Assembly: GCA_023386795.1 (NCBI GenBank) | Contig: JAEWJB010000188.1 | Span: forward strand, 1-64,000 | DNA: 64,000 bases | DNA from: Pseudomonadota bacterium | GTDB lineage: Bacteria; Pseudomonadota; Gammaproteobacteria; Xanthomonadales; Xanthomonadaceae | Direction: 5' to 3' | Shown here: piece by piece, positions 1 through 7,374 of the stretch | How the letters are laid out: every line of letters begins with the position of its first letter | Position numbering within the stretch: position 1 is the stretch's first letter | Program-made: the position numbers and the translations under genes | Notes under the pieces: model-generated | What the model was told of the DNA's origin: nothing | Database searches by the model: none | The model's input: the letters and a program-made list of their open reading frames with translations, nothing else

Positions 1-1018
1 CCTTGAGCTGCGCCAGCGCATCGGCGAACTGCTTGATGCGGTCAATGGAGGGCCCTTCCACGGCGTACAGCAGGTGCTCAGGCCATTCGTCCATCGGCCA
101 GGCATCGGTGCCCAGGTACAGCCAGCGGCGGATACTCGTGCTGTTGCGGATCGCGTGTGCATCGCCCAGGCGTTGCAGGTCGTATACCAGCACGTCGAGC
201 AGCCGCAACGCCTGTGGCCACAGCGACGGCAGCGGTTGCAGGCGCAGCGTGGTGCGCTGGGCCTCGAAATCGGTTTCCACGGCCTGCACGCGGCGCACCT
301 GCCAGTCCACCGCGCTGCCGGTGAACTCGAACAACAGCTGGTCGCCGGCGCGCACGTCGTTGTCCACGCCGGCCACGTACAGCACGTCCAGCGCGGGGAG
401 GGTGGCGGCATCGATGGCCTGCGGCCGTTGCCGACGGATGCCCAGGTCGTTCCACTCGCGGCGGGCCTGCATCGGTTCGTCGGTTTCGAAGGTCTGCGGC
501 AGTTCGTCCGGGCCGGGGATCGACTGCGCGCGCGTGCCGACCGGCACCTCGACCGGCTCGACCTGGTTCGGGTCCACCGTATAGGAGAGATGCACGCTCG
601 CCGATACGCCGGGGCGTGGCGTGTAGCCGACCAGTCGCGCCAACTCCACCAGCGAGCGCCGTTCGCCGGCGGTGCGCAGGTAGCCCTCGTTGGCGATGCG
701 CTCCTGATAGAAGGTGAGCACGTCGCCCACGCAGGCCCAGGCATCGAGCAGGGCGAGGGCGGGATCGGCCGGGTCGCGCGTGGTGAGCGCGGCCAGCGGG
801 CGGTATTCCTGCGGCGTCTGCCCATCGCTGCCCGGTGCGGTGAGCACCAGGCCGGGCAGGCGCGCCTTCATGCTCGCCAGGAAACGCGCCTGGGTGCCGA
901 CCCGGTAGGGCAACGCCGGCAGGCCGGGGCGTGGCGCGATCTGCACCGGCGTCATCGTCCTCACGCCTTCGCAGCAGCCGCACTGCGCGCCGCCGCATGC
1001 GCAATCGTGGCCGCTCAT
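1..1018 (-). CDS. eCIS/phage-type putative baseplate assembly protein, C-terminus outside window
   Basis: Translating the minus strand from the ATG at 1016-1018 gives an uninterrupted frame to the window edge (339 codons visible). The protein begins MSGHDCACGGAQCGCC, with a Cys-rich N-terminus, and continues with DAWACVGDVLTFYQERIANE and LARLVGYTPRPG. These stretches are typical of the large putative baseplate assembly proteins encoded next to the J-like protein in Afp/PVC/MAC-type clusters. The start overlaps the stop of the J-like gene in an ATGA, so translation is probably coupled. The expected role is as a baseplate wedge component. The C-terminus is missing only because the window ends. 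The family is inferred from motifs and position, and no catalytic role is expected. Confidence 0.8.
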   Translation of the reverse strand, partial: MSGHDCACGGAQCGCCEGVRTMTPVQIAPRPGLPALPYRVGTQARFLASMKARLPGLVLTAPGSDGQTPQEYRPLAALTTRDPADPALALLDAWACVGDVLTFYQERIANEGYLRTAGERRSLVELARLVGYTPRPGVSASVHLSYTVDPNQVEPVEVPVGTRAQSIPGPDELPQTFETDEPMQARREWNDLGIRRQRPQAIDAATLPALDVLYVAGVDNDVRAGDQLLFEFTGSAVDWQVRRVQAVETDFEAQRTTLRLQPLPSLWPQALRLLDVLVYDLQRLGDAHAIRNSTSIRRWLYLGTDAWPMDEWPEHLLYAVEGPSIDRIKQFADALAQLK

Positions 1019-3510
1019 CGTCCACCTCCCACGCTGATTCGCAGTCGTCCGTTGGCCGGTTGTGCCGCATCGCCGTCGAGCCGCGCGATCTCGTGCCGGC
1101 GCAGGCGCAACACGCCATCGTCGAGTTCGCGGTTCGGTGCTTCGTACAGGCGTTGCAGGCGCGTGACCCGCGCGCACTCCACGCCGGGCACCGCCATCGC
1201 CTCGGCGACGATCGCGCTGATGCGCACCGGCTGGCCGAATTGCAGGCGGTCGGGATGGAAGTAGCCTGGCGTGCCGTCGCGGCGGCAGCCGGCGCTGAAC
1301 ACCTCGCGCAGGGCCGCCCGGATCGCGCCGCGTTCGTAGCCGGGCAGTGCGCAGGCCTGGATTTCCAGGTCCAGCGGTACGTACACGGCGGTTTCCACGT
1401 GCAGGTCGTGCCCCATGCGGCGCACGCGCTGAAGGGCGGCATCGGTGTCGGCGATCAGCGCGGCGCCGGCCGGCACCTGGCCGTAGGGATCGAGCGCCAC
1501 ATCGGCCTCGTACCAGCTGCCGGTCCACACCAATTCGGCGCTGGCGCGCTGGATACGGGCATCGCGTTCGGCGATGCGCGCGTAGTCGTCGGCGATGATG
1601 GCGCGCTGCGGCTCGGTGCGGAACGCGCCCGGCGCCAGCAGACGCGCCTGTGCCAGCGGTTCGGGATCGACACCGCCGCGCGCCGGCAACGGATTGCCCA
1701 ACCGCAGGTCGAGCCCGCCCAGGTGCTGGCCCCGCACATGCAGCCGGTTGATGCTGCCGGCACCGACGTTCCCGGCGCGGCCATTGCCGAGGCGATAGCG
1801 GGCCTGCATCGTCGCACCGGCCTGCGGCGCACGACCGAGCTGGCCGTCGCCGAAGCGCAACCGCGCGCGGCCCGCGTTGTCGATCTCGGCCACGACATGG
1901 CGGTCGTCGGCGCGGCTGCCGAGCAGGTCGAATACCGGCGTCCATTCCGCGCCGCTGTCATCGCGAACGCTCAGGGCGGGCAGTGCCTCGCGCGGTGCGC
2001 CCTCCAGGCAGGCGCTGGCGGCGCTGCCGTCGGCGGGCGGGGAGGCGCAATGGGTCAACGGTGCCTCGGGCAGCGTCCAGCGCACGCGCGACGGCACCGG
2101 CGTGGCGTCGGCGGGCTGGCCTTCGCATTCGCAGCGGTCGTCCACGGCCACTTCCGGCACCGTGCCCAGCGCTGCCGGCCCGACGCTGGCGCCGTGGTCC
2201 ACCAGCACGACGTTACCGAACGCCACCGAGATATCGCGCAGCCGTGCGCAGGTCGGCGCCGGGCCGAGCGCGGACAGGCACAGCGGGAAGGGCAAGGCGT
2301 CGGCCGGATGCCACTGAACGCGCAACAGCGGCAACGGGCGCGCATCCTCGGCGCTGCTCGGGAACAGGTCGTCGGTGCAGGCCTCCACGCGCACCAGCCG
2401 CACGGGCCACGCGTGCTGCGGGTCGGCATCGGCCTCCACGCCGCTGCGCGCGCCCACCACTTCGCGCAGGATCACCACGTCGCCCACGCGCAGGTCCAGC
2501 AGGCGCGCTTCGCCTTCCGCACCGGCCCAGCCGTCGCGCAGCACCGCCTCCGTCGCGCCGCGCGGCAGGCAGCAGTCGGCGCGCCCCCAGTCGTAGAACG
2601 CGATGCGGTTGTGCGCCGCGCGCAGGCGAACGCTGCCTGCGTGGACCGGCTCGAAGACTTGCAGCGCCGGTTCGGACAGCGCGGCCCGGCGTTCGTCATC
2701 GAGCAGCACTGGCACCGGCGCGTCGGCGGCGATACCGCTGAGGAAGGCGAGTTGCGCGGCGGGCAGGTCGAGGTCGCTGCCGGTTTCCAGCGCTACCCAG
2801 GCACGCGCATTGCAACCTTCATGCAAGCGGTAGTCCACCAGGCGCGCATGCCGGCGCACCGAGATGCGCTGGCGTGCCGTGCCGAGGTAGGCCTCGGTGG
2901 CAACGGCATCCTGCGCATAGCTCAGGTAATCGCCGGCATAGGCCAGCAGCTCGACCAGGGTGACGCCCAGGTCCGGCACGTGATCGGCCTGCCAGTGCGG
3001 TGATACCAGCGCGAGGCGATCCTGCAGCAGGCGGCGGAAGCTGGCGTAATCCTTGGCCAGGTATGAAAGCACCGGCTCGGCGAGCGCCGCATCCCCGCAC
3101 GGCGGGCTCTCGGCGCAGTCGGCTTCGGCCGGGCAGCCGACCTTGAACGAAAACTCGACGCTGTCGTACTGCCGATCCAGGCCGGCGATGTCGTGCAGGC
3201 GCAGGCGGTAAGGCCCGGCATCGCCGCGACGGTCTAGCCGCAGCACCAGCCAGTCGTCGCGGTCCGGGCCATCCCCGTGCTGCGGATCGACATCGACGAT
3301 GTTCACCGGCGTGCCGCCGCGCCCGCCTTCCAGGCTGAAATGCTTTGGCAGATCGGGGCCGTCCTGCGCCAACTCCGGCGGCAGCTTGCCGAGGAAGGTG
3401 ACGTGCAGGACCCGCTGGTCGGCACTGACCTCCACGTAGTCCAGGCCTACGCGGCCCGCGCGGGCGCGCACCGCCTGGCGGCGCGGATCGGAATGGCAGG
3501 AAAGTTCCAT
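1015..3510 (-). CDS. eCIS baseplate J-like (wedge) protein
   Basis: This 831-aa protein resembles baseplate J / gp6-like wedge proteins (Afp11/Pvc11 class), which form the baseplate ring around the spike. The segment VLSYLAKDYASFRRLLQDRL and the following VTLVELLAYAGDYLSYAQDA are the characteristic N-terminal stretch of putative baseplate assembly proteins. The C-terminal half carries RLRFGDGQLGRAP and YRLGNGRAGNVGAGSI, typical J-like beta-rich repeats. I chose the ATG at 3510 (MELSCHSDPRRQ) because it follows the upstream gp25-like stop at 3518 and has a GAGG ribosome site. The longer open frame to 3588 runs into that upstream gene. It overlaps the next baseplate gene by ATGA. Confidence 0.9.
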   Translation of the reverse strand: MELSCHSDPRRQAVRARAGRVGLDYVEVSADQRVLHVTFLGKLPPELAQDGPDLPKHFSLEGGRGGTPVNIVDVDPQHGDGPDRDDWLVLRLDRRGDAGPYRLRLHDIAGLDRQYDSVEFSFKVGCPAEADCAESPPCGDAALAEPVLSYLAKDYASFRRLLQDRLALVSPHWQADHVPDLGVTLVELLAYAGDYLSYAQDAVATEAYLGTARQRISVRRHARLVDYRLHEGCNARAWVALETGSDLDLPAAQLAFLSGIAADAPVPVLLDDERRAALSEPALQVFEPVHAGSVRLRAAHNRIAFYDWGRADCCLPRGATEAVLRDGWAGAEGEARLLDLRVGDVVILREVVGARSGVEADADPQHAWPVRLVRVEACTDDLFPSSAEDARPLPLLRVQWHPADALPFPLCLSALGPAPTCARLRDISVAFGNVVLVDHGASVGPAALGTVPEVAVDDRCECEGQPADATPVPSRVRWTLPEAPLTHCASPPADGSAASACLEGAPREALPALSVRDDSGAEWTPVFDLLGSRADDRHVVAEIDNAGRARLRFGDGQLGRAPQAGATMQARYRLGNGRAGNVGAGSINRLHVRGQHLGGLDLRLGNPLPARGGVDPEPLAQARLLAPGAFRTEPQRAIIADDYARIAERDARIQRASAELVWTGSWYEADVALDPYGQVPAGAALIADTDAALQRVRRMGHDLHVETAVYVPLDLEIQACALPGYERGAIRAALREVFSAGCRRDGTPGYFHPDRLQFGQPVRISAIVAEAMAVPGVECARVTRLQRLYEAPNRELDDGVLRLRRHEIARLDGDAAQPANGRLRISVGGGR

Positions 3511-3517
3511 GGCGGCC

Positions 3518-3874
3518 TCACAGGTCGTATTGGTAGTCGGCGCGGGCGTCTTCGCCGCTGCGCAGCACGCGGTAGTCCACTTGCACACGCAGCGTGGCGT
3601 TGTCGGCCAGCACCTCCACCGCGCGCACCTCCACCACGTCCTGCAACCAGCGCTGCAGTCCGGCCTGCAAGGTGAACTGCACGGTCGCGGCCAGCTCGGG
3701 GCTGTTGCCGGCGAACACCAGTTGCAGCAGCCCGCTGCCGAATTCGGGGCGATTGACCCGCTCGCCGGCCTGGGTGAACACCAGTTGCTCGATCAGGTCG
3801 CGCACATGGCCGTCGAGATCGACCTCTGCGCTGCGACCCCGACCATCGATGTGGAAAGGAAAGTCCAGATACAT
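3518..3874 (-). CDS. gp25-like baseplate wedge protein (GPW/gp25 family)
   Basis: This 118-aa protein begins MYLDFPFHIDGRGRSAE and contains HVRDLIEQLVFTQAGERVNR followed by PEFGSGLLQLVFAG. That is the gp25/GPW signature: the FTxxGERvnrPeFGsGL core that nucleates the sheath on the baseplate (Afp9/Pvc9 class). Length is normal for the family. It lies 9 bases after the PAAR-like gene and 7 bases before the J-like start, so the three are almost certainly co-transcribed. Confidence 0.93.
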   Translation of the reverse strand: MYLDFPFHIDGRGRSAEVDLDGHVRDLIEQLVFTQAGERVNRPEFGSGLLQLVFAGNSPELAATVQFTLQAGLQRWLQDVVEVRAVEVLADNATLRVQVDYRVLRSGEDARADYQYDL

Positions 3875-3883
3875 GGCCGTCTC

Positions 3884-4240
3884 CTAGAGCGCGCTCACGC
3901 GCGCCTGCATCGCGCCGAGCACGGGCGCGCCCTGCGGGATCTGCTCGGCGCTCTGGCATACACCCGGCCCGGTGCCGGGGCCGGGCGCGAGCATCACCGG
4001 CAGGCCCATCACCTTCACCCGCGTGCTCGGCTGCATCCAGCGCACGGTGACGCACGGCTGCGGCTTGGTGCCGACGGTGAACGGGCAGCCGGCCACGGCA
4101 ATCGTCGGCAGCCCCGGGGGGATCACCGCCACCGGCTGCGCGTTGACCAGCACGCGGGTCTGGCCCGGTGCGAGGGTGGCCTGGCCGGAGACGTGCTGGC
4201 AGGTCATCGCGGCATTGGCATGGAGCAGGAATCCAGGCAT
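3884..4240 (-). CDS. PAAR-like spike tip protein (DUF4280-like)
   Basis: This 118-aa protein is rich in Gly, Pro and Val, with repeated short strands such as MTCQHVSGQATL, PGLPTIAVAGCPFTV and RVKVMGLPVML. That pattern fits the PAAR-like cone capping the spike of contractile injection systems (Afp10/Pvc10 position). His and Cys residues (CQH near the N-terminus, GCPF in the middle) could bind the metal ion at the tip, but this is inference. The gene lies between the spike OB-fold gene and the gp25-like gene, exactly where a PAAR gene is expected. Confidence 0.85.
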   Translation of the reverse strand: MPGFLLHANAAMTCQHVSGQATLAPGQTRVLVNAQPVAVIPPGLPTIAVAGCPFTVGTKPQPCVTVRWMQPSTRVKVMGLPVMLAPGPGTGPGVCQSAEQIPQGAPVLGAMQARVSAL

Positions 4241-4252
4241 CGCGGCCTTCCT

Positions 4253-4792
4253 CTAGGTGATGGTCATGGCGACCTTGTTGAAGGTGATCGTCGGGCCGAC
4301 GAGGTAGATCGACGCGCCCTTGCCGTTGTCCAGGTAGATGCCGCTGTCGTTGACCACGAGCATCGCGCCGGTCGCGCTCTTGAGCACGATGCCGCCGGTG
4401 ACCGGCGAAGGCGGCATGTCGCTGACCATCACCATGTTCTGCAGCAACGACTGCAGCACGATGTTCGGGTCGGCCGGATTGCCGAGCTTGGCCATCGCCG
4501 GCGCGTCGGTGCTGGTGTCGAAGCGGCAGCCCAGCCATACCGGCTTGTTGACGTTGCCTTGCTCGAACATCACCCACACGCCGGTGCCGGGCGGCGGCAC
4601 CGCGTACACGCCCATGCCGGGACCGGGCGGGCCGGCCAGCACGGTGCACGGCTCGGCCCAGGTGGTGGGCACGAACGATGAAACATCCGGAATGCTCAGC
4701 ATCAGCCGGCCGCGGAAATTCGGGTCGGCGTTGACGGTGACCGTGCCGCGGTAGATGCCGGGGAACTGGCCGTTGCGCTGGGACTGGCTCAT
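4253..4792 (-). CDS. gp5-like spike protein with OB-fold (baseplate assembly V-like)
   Basis: This 179-aa protein begins with FPGIYRGTVTVNADPNFRGR, then PPPGTGVWVMFEQGNVNKPV. That is the OB-fold region of phage V / gp5 / VgrG C-terminal spike proteins. The C-terminus shows beta-repeat-like strands (IVLKSATGAMLVVNDSGIYL) suitable for a spike helix. The hub half (gp27-like) is a separate gene immediately upstream, joined by an ATGA overlap at 4789-4792. The Afp8/VgrG-type hub-spike is therefore split into two coupled genes here. Confidence 0.9.
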   Translation of the reverse strand: MSQSQRNGQFPGIYRGTVTVNADPNFRGRLMLSIPDVSSFVPTTWAEPCTVLAGPPGPGMGVYAVPPPGTGVWVMFEQGNVNKPVWLGCRFDTSTDAPAMAKLGNPADPNIVLQSLLQNMVMVSDMPPSPVTGGIVLKSATGAMLVVNDSGIYLDNGKGASIYLVGPTITFNKVAMTIT

Positions 4793-5916
4793 GTCGGCAC
4801 CTTGGGCGTGAGCGAGATCAGGCCATCGCGGCTGAGCTGGAAACTCTGCTTGTATTCGCCGCGCTTGAGCCGGTGGGTGACGCTGTCCACGTAGTACAGG
4901 CCGTCGTAGGCGAGCCCGGCACCGCGCACGCCCACCAGCATCCGCGAGCGCAGCACGTGGCCGTAGCGCAGCACGTCGAGCGAGCCGCTGGCGGTGATCG
5001 CATTGGCCGAGCCCTTGAGCAGGCGTCCAAGCACCTTCTTGGCAGTGGATGTCGTGTCATCGCCGCCGCTGTCGCGGAACAGCGCCAGGCGCAACGGCGC
5101 CAGCGGGCGCGCGCCCAGCGGCGGCTGGAAGATGCTCACCGCCGGGATCGGCAGCGGGATCGGGATACGGCCGGTGACCGGATCGTTCACCGTGACCAGC
5201 ATGTTTTCCTTCGCCAGGCCGTCGAGCGAGAAGCTCAGCGATTCGACGTTGGTGTGCGCGTCCATGTTCACGTTCAACGCCGGCTGCGGCACCGGCAGGC
5301 GGATGTCCGGTCCCATGTAGGCGATGCTCTGGCCGGGCAGCGGACCGGGCTCGACATAGAAGACGAAGCCGTTGTCGCTGGCGATGCGGCGCAGGTGGGT
5401 GAGGTCGGTGCCGTTCTGCGACTCAATGCGCTCGGTCATCACCGGCTGCGCCGGGATGAAGCCCGGGATCACCACGGGCGCCACGCCGAGCGCGGCGTAC
5501 TTGGCCAGCACGGCGTAGGCCTGCACGGTGTCGGACATGTTGGGGTAGGGCAGCGCCAGCTCGATGAGGTCCATCGCCGCGCTGAGGTCATCGCCGGTGA
5601 TGGTGAGCGTGGATTGCCCCGGCTCGCTGCTGGGGGCCAGGTCCTGGCGGGTGACCATGCCGTCCATCAGTACATGCGGCATGCCACCCAGGGTGACGGC
5701 GACGATCACCCGCGTGGTCAGCGGATCGAAATAGCCGGCCGGCAACAGCGTGGTGAGCAGCGAGGAGGTCTTGCCTACCGAGAAGCTGAGCTGGAAGCCG
5801 GCGCGATCGCGCCCGCTCGTCACCTCCACCGACTGCAACGCGTCCACCACGGCGCGCGGCGCCGGCACCGGCACGGCCGGCCCGATCATCAGCGTGAGGT
5901 GGACGCCCTGCAGCAT
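4789..5916 (-). CDS. gp27-like hub protein (VgrG/Afp8 N-terminal half)
   Basis: This 375-aa protein begins MLQGVHLTLMIGPAVPVPAP, then SVEVTSGRDRAGFQLSFSVG, which is the usual start of phage late control D / gp27-like hub proteins. The middle contains RIASDNGFVFYVEPGPLPGQ, a hallmark of this family. The C-terminus (YDGLYYVDSVTHRLKRGEYK) matches the last hub domain. The protein would trimerise to form the central hub joining the inner tube to the spike. It overlaps the downstream gp5-like gene by ATGA and starts 3 bases after the LysM-like gene. Confidence 0.9.
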   Translation of the reverse strand: MLQGVHLTLMIGPAVPVPAPRAVVDALQSVEVTSGRDRAGFQLSFSVGKTSSLLTTLLPAGYFDPLTTRVIVAVTLGGMPHVLMDGMVTRQDLAPSSEPGQSTLTITGDDLSAAMDLIELALPYPNMSDTVQAYAVLAKYAALGVAPVVIPGFIPAQPVMTERIESQNGTDLTHLRRIASDNGFVFYVEPGPLPGQSIAYMGPDIRLPVPQPALNVNMDAHTNVESLSFSLDGLAKENMLVTVNDPVTGRIPIPLPIPAVSIFQPPLGARPLAPLRLALFRDSGGDDTTSTAKKVLGRLLKGSANAITASGSLDVLRYGHVLRSRMLVGVRGAGLAYDGLYYVDSVTHRLKRGEYKQSFQLSRDGLISLTPKVPT

Positions 5917-5919
5917 GGC

Positions 5920-6243
5920 TCACTCCCGCGCCGGCGGCGGCACGCCGTCGGGCAGGGCGACGCACACCCGCTCGCCGACCTCGTCGGTGAGCTCGTCCGG
6001 GTGCATGACGCCGTTGGCATCGCACAGCCGCCAGTAGGCTTCCGGGTCGCCGAGTTCGCGCGCGGCGACATGATCCGGGCGCTCGCCTTCGACCACGCGG
6101 TGTTCGCGCAGGATCGTGAAGCCCTCCACCGGCGGCAGCAGGCGCCGGGTGAGGTAGGGCACGGCGGTGCCATCGGCCAGCGTGAGCGTGGCCACGGCGA
6201 TGCCGTGGTAGCGGCTGGTCGGCGGGAAGTCGTAGTTCGCCAT
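5920..6243 (-). CDS. LysM-like / gpX-gp53-like small baseplate protein
   Basis: This 107-aa protein has a C-terminal stretch with a LysM/gpX-like pattern: YLTRRLLPPVEGF, REHRVVEGERPDHVAARELG, then PEAYWRLCDANGVMHPDEL. In phages and eCIS this small module (tail protein X, or the C-terminal part of Afp7) sits between the tube-initiator protein and the hub. It is co-oriented with both, with gaps of 15 and 3 bases. A structural baseplate role is inferred. Peptidoglycan binding is not shown by the sequence. Confidence 0.75.
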   Translation of the reverse strand: MANYDFPPTSRYHGIAVATLTLADGTAVPYLTRRLLPPVEGFTILREHRVVEGERPDHVAARELGDPEAYWRLCDANGVMHPDELTDEVGERVCVALPDGVPPPARE

Positions 6244-6258
6244 CGCGATGCGCTCCTT

Positions 6259-6912
6259 TCAGTGGATGCCGGAAATGCCGAGCGTGCGGAAGTCGCCCTG
6301 GCCCGCCTGTGCGGCCAGGCGTTCGCGCGCCTGCAGGTAGTTCATGAACAACCCGCCGCCACGGCTGTCGAAGCCGAGGTCGTCGACGTTGAGCACGCGC
6401 AAGCCGAGCGAGACCTTGGCGCGGATCGGATTGAGCTGGGTGTCGAAGGCTTCCTCGGTGATGCCCAGCTCGGTGACACGCACCGGCACGATGCGCTGCG
6501 GGCCGAACACGAAGACCGCCAGCGGCGCCTGCGCCGGGGCGATTTCCAGCGAGCCGGTCGAAGCCACCGCATCGGCACTGCGCAACGCCGCGCTGGTGGG
6601 CTGCACCAGCGCTTCGAGCGCGGCGATCTGCGGATGCAGGCCCAGCGTGACCGCGGTGCCGCGGCCACTTTCGAGCACGTCGGTGGCGTCGATCTCCGCG
6701 TCGAGCTTGTAGGTTTCCACTGCCGGGCCTTTCAGCCGCAGCGCCTCGCTGCGGTCGCCGCTGTCGTTGCCAACGCCACGCACCTGCAACGTGCGGGTCA
6801 AGGTGTCGGGGTTGTACTGCAGGGCGACGATGCGCAGCACGGTGCCGGCCAGCGGGTCGAGCAGGGCCAGGCCACCTTTCACCAGCTTGGGCGTGCGCGA
6901 ATAGCCGCTCAT
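6259..6912 (-). CDS. Afp7-like tube initiator / CIS tube-hub adaptor protein
   Basis: This 217-aa protein contains LRIVALQYNPDTLTRTLQVR, then LRLKGPAVETYKLDAEIDAT. That arrangement (an FQYNPxxL-type start and a PxExxxldxxiDAtD stretch) marks the Afp7/Pvc7 N-terminal family annotated as contractile injection system tube proteins. It connects the inner tube to the hub. In Afp7 the LysM part is fused; here it is a separate downstream gene (5920-6243). The gene starts 7 bases after the stop of the 142-aa acidic protein. Confidence 0.85.
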   Translation of the reverse strand: MSGYSRTPKLVKGGLALLDPLAGTVLRIVALQYNPDTLTRTLQVRGVGNDSGDRSEALRLKGPAVETYKLDAEIDATDVLESGRGTAVTLGLHPQIAALEALVQPTSAALRSADAVASTGSLEIAPAQAPLAVFVFGPQRIVPVRVTELGITEEAFDTQLNPIRAKVSLGLRVLNVDDLGFDSRGGGLFMNYLQARERLAAQAGQGDFRTLGISGIH

Positions 6913-6919
6913 GGCACGC

Positions 6920-7348
6920 TCACGCGTAGCTCTGCACGACGCCGCGCAGCCAGCCCGGCTGGCGGCGGTCGAGCGCGGCGGTGGCCAGGCTGAGCGGGCA
7001 TTCCTCGGCGCCGTCCTCCATGCGTACCAGCGGTAGCCGGTAATAAGCGTTGTCCGGGTCGTCCAGGTCGATGGACCACGAGGCCTCGCCCAGGGCCAGC
7101 ACCATCACCAGGCCGATGTGCCGGGCGACGCCATCCAGCACCGCGTGCTCGGAGGGCTTCAGCGCCTCGTCCGGACCGCGGTAGCGCGCGAGCAGGAATG
7201 CCTCGACCGCATCGAGCGAATCGATGTCGCGGCCGGGGTCGCCCGGCATCAGCGCATAGAGCTCGTCGCGCGCTTCCACATCGCTGGCGAGCCAGACCTG
7301 GAAGTCCTCGCGGGTGGCGAACTCGAATGCATGGAAGGGATGGGACAT
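6920..7348 (-). CDS. Small acidic protein immediately downstream of the DUF4157 gene (unknown; possible immunity or eCIS accessory)
   Basis: I do not recognise this 142-aa protein with certainty. From the ATG at 7348, preceded by ACGGAGA, it begins MSHPFHAFEFATREDFQVWL. It is acidic (for example GDPGRDIDSLDAVEAF and WSIDLDDPDNAYYRL) and soluble, with no signal peptide or membrane segment. It sits 26 bases after the DUF4157 gene and just before the structural baseplate genes. Two readings are possible. It may be an immunity protein for the nuclease-like C-terminus of the DUF4157 protein, since small, acidic, immediately downstream proteins are typical for polymorphic toxins. Or it may be a chaperone or uncharacterised structural component conserved in this type of eCIS operon. 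Nothing visible decides between them. Confidence 0.7.
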   Translation of the reverse strand: MSHPFHAFEFATREDFQVWLASDVEARDELYALMPGDPGRDIDSLDAVEAFLLARYRGPDEALKPSEHAVLDGVARHIGLVMVLALGEASWSIDLDDPDNAYYRLPLVRMEDGAEECPLSLATAALDRRQPGWLRGVVQSYA

Positions 7349-7374
7349 GACAGATCTCCGTGAGGGGTTCGGGT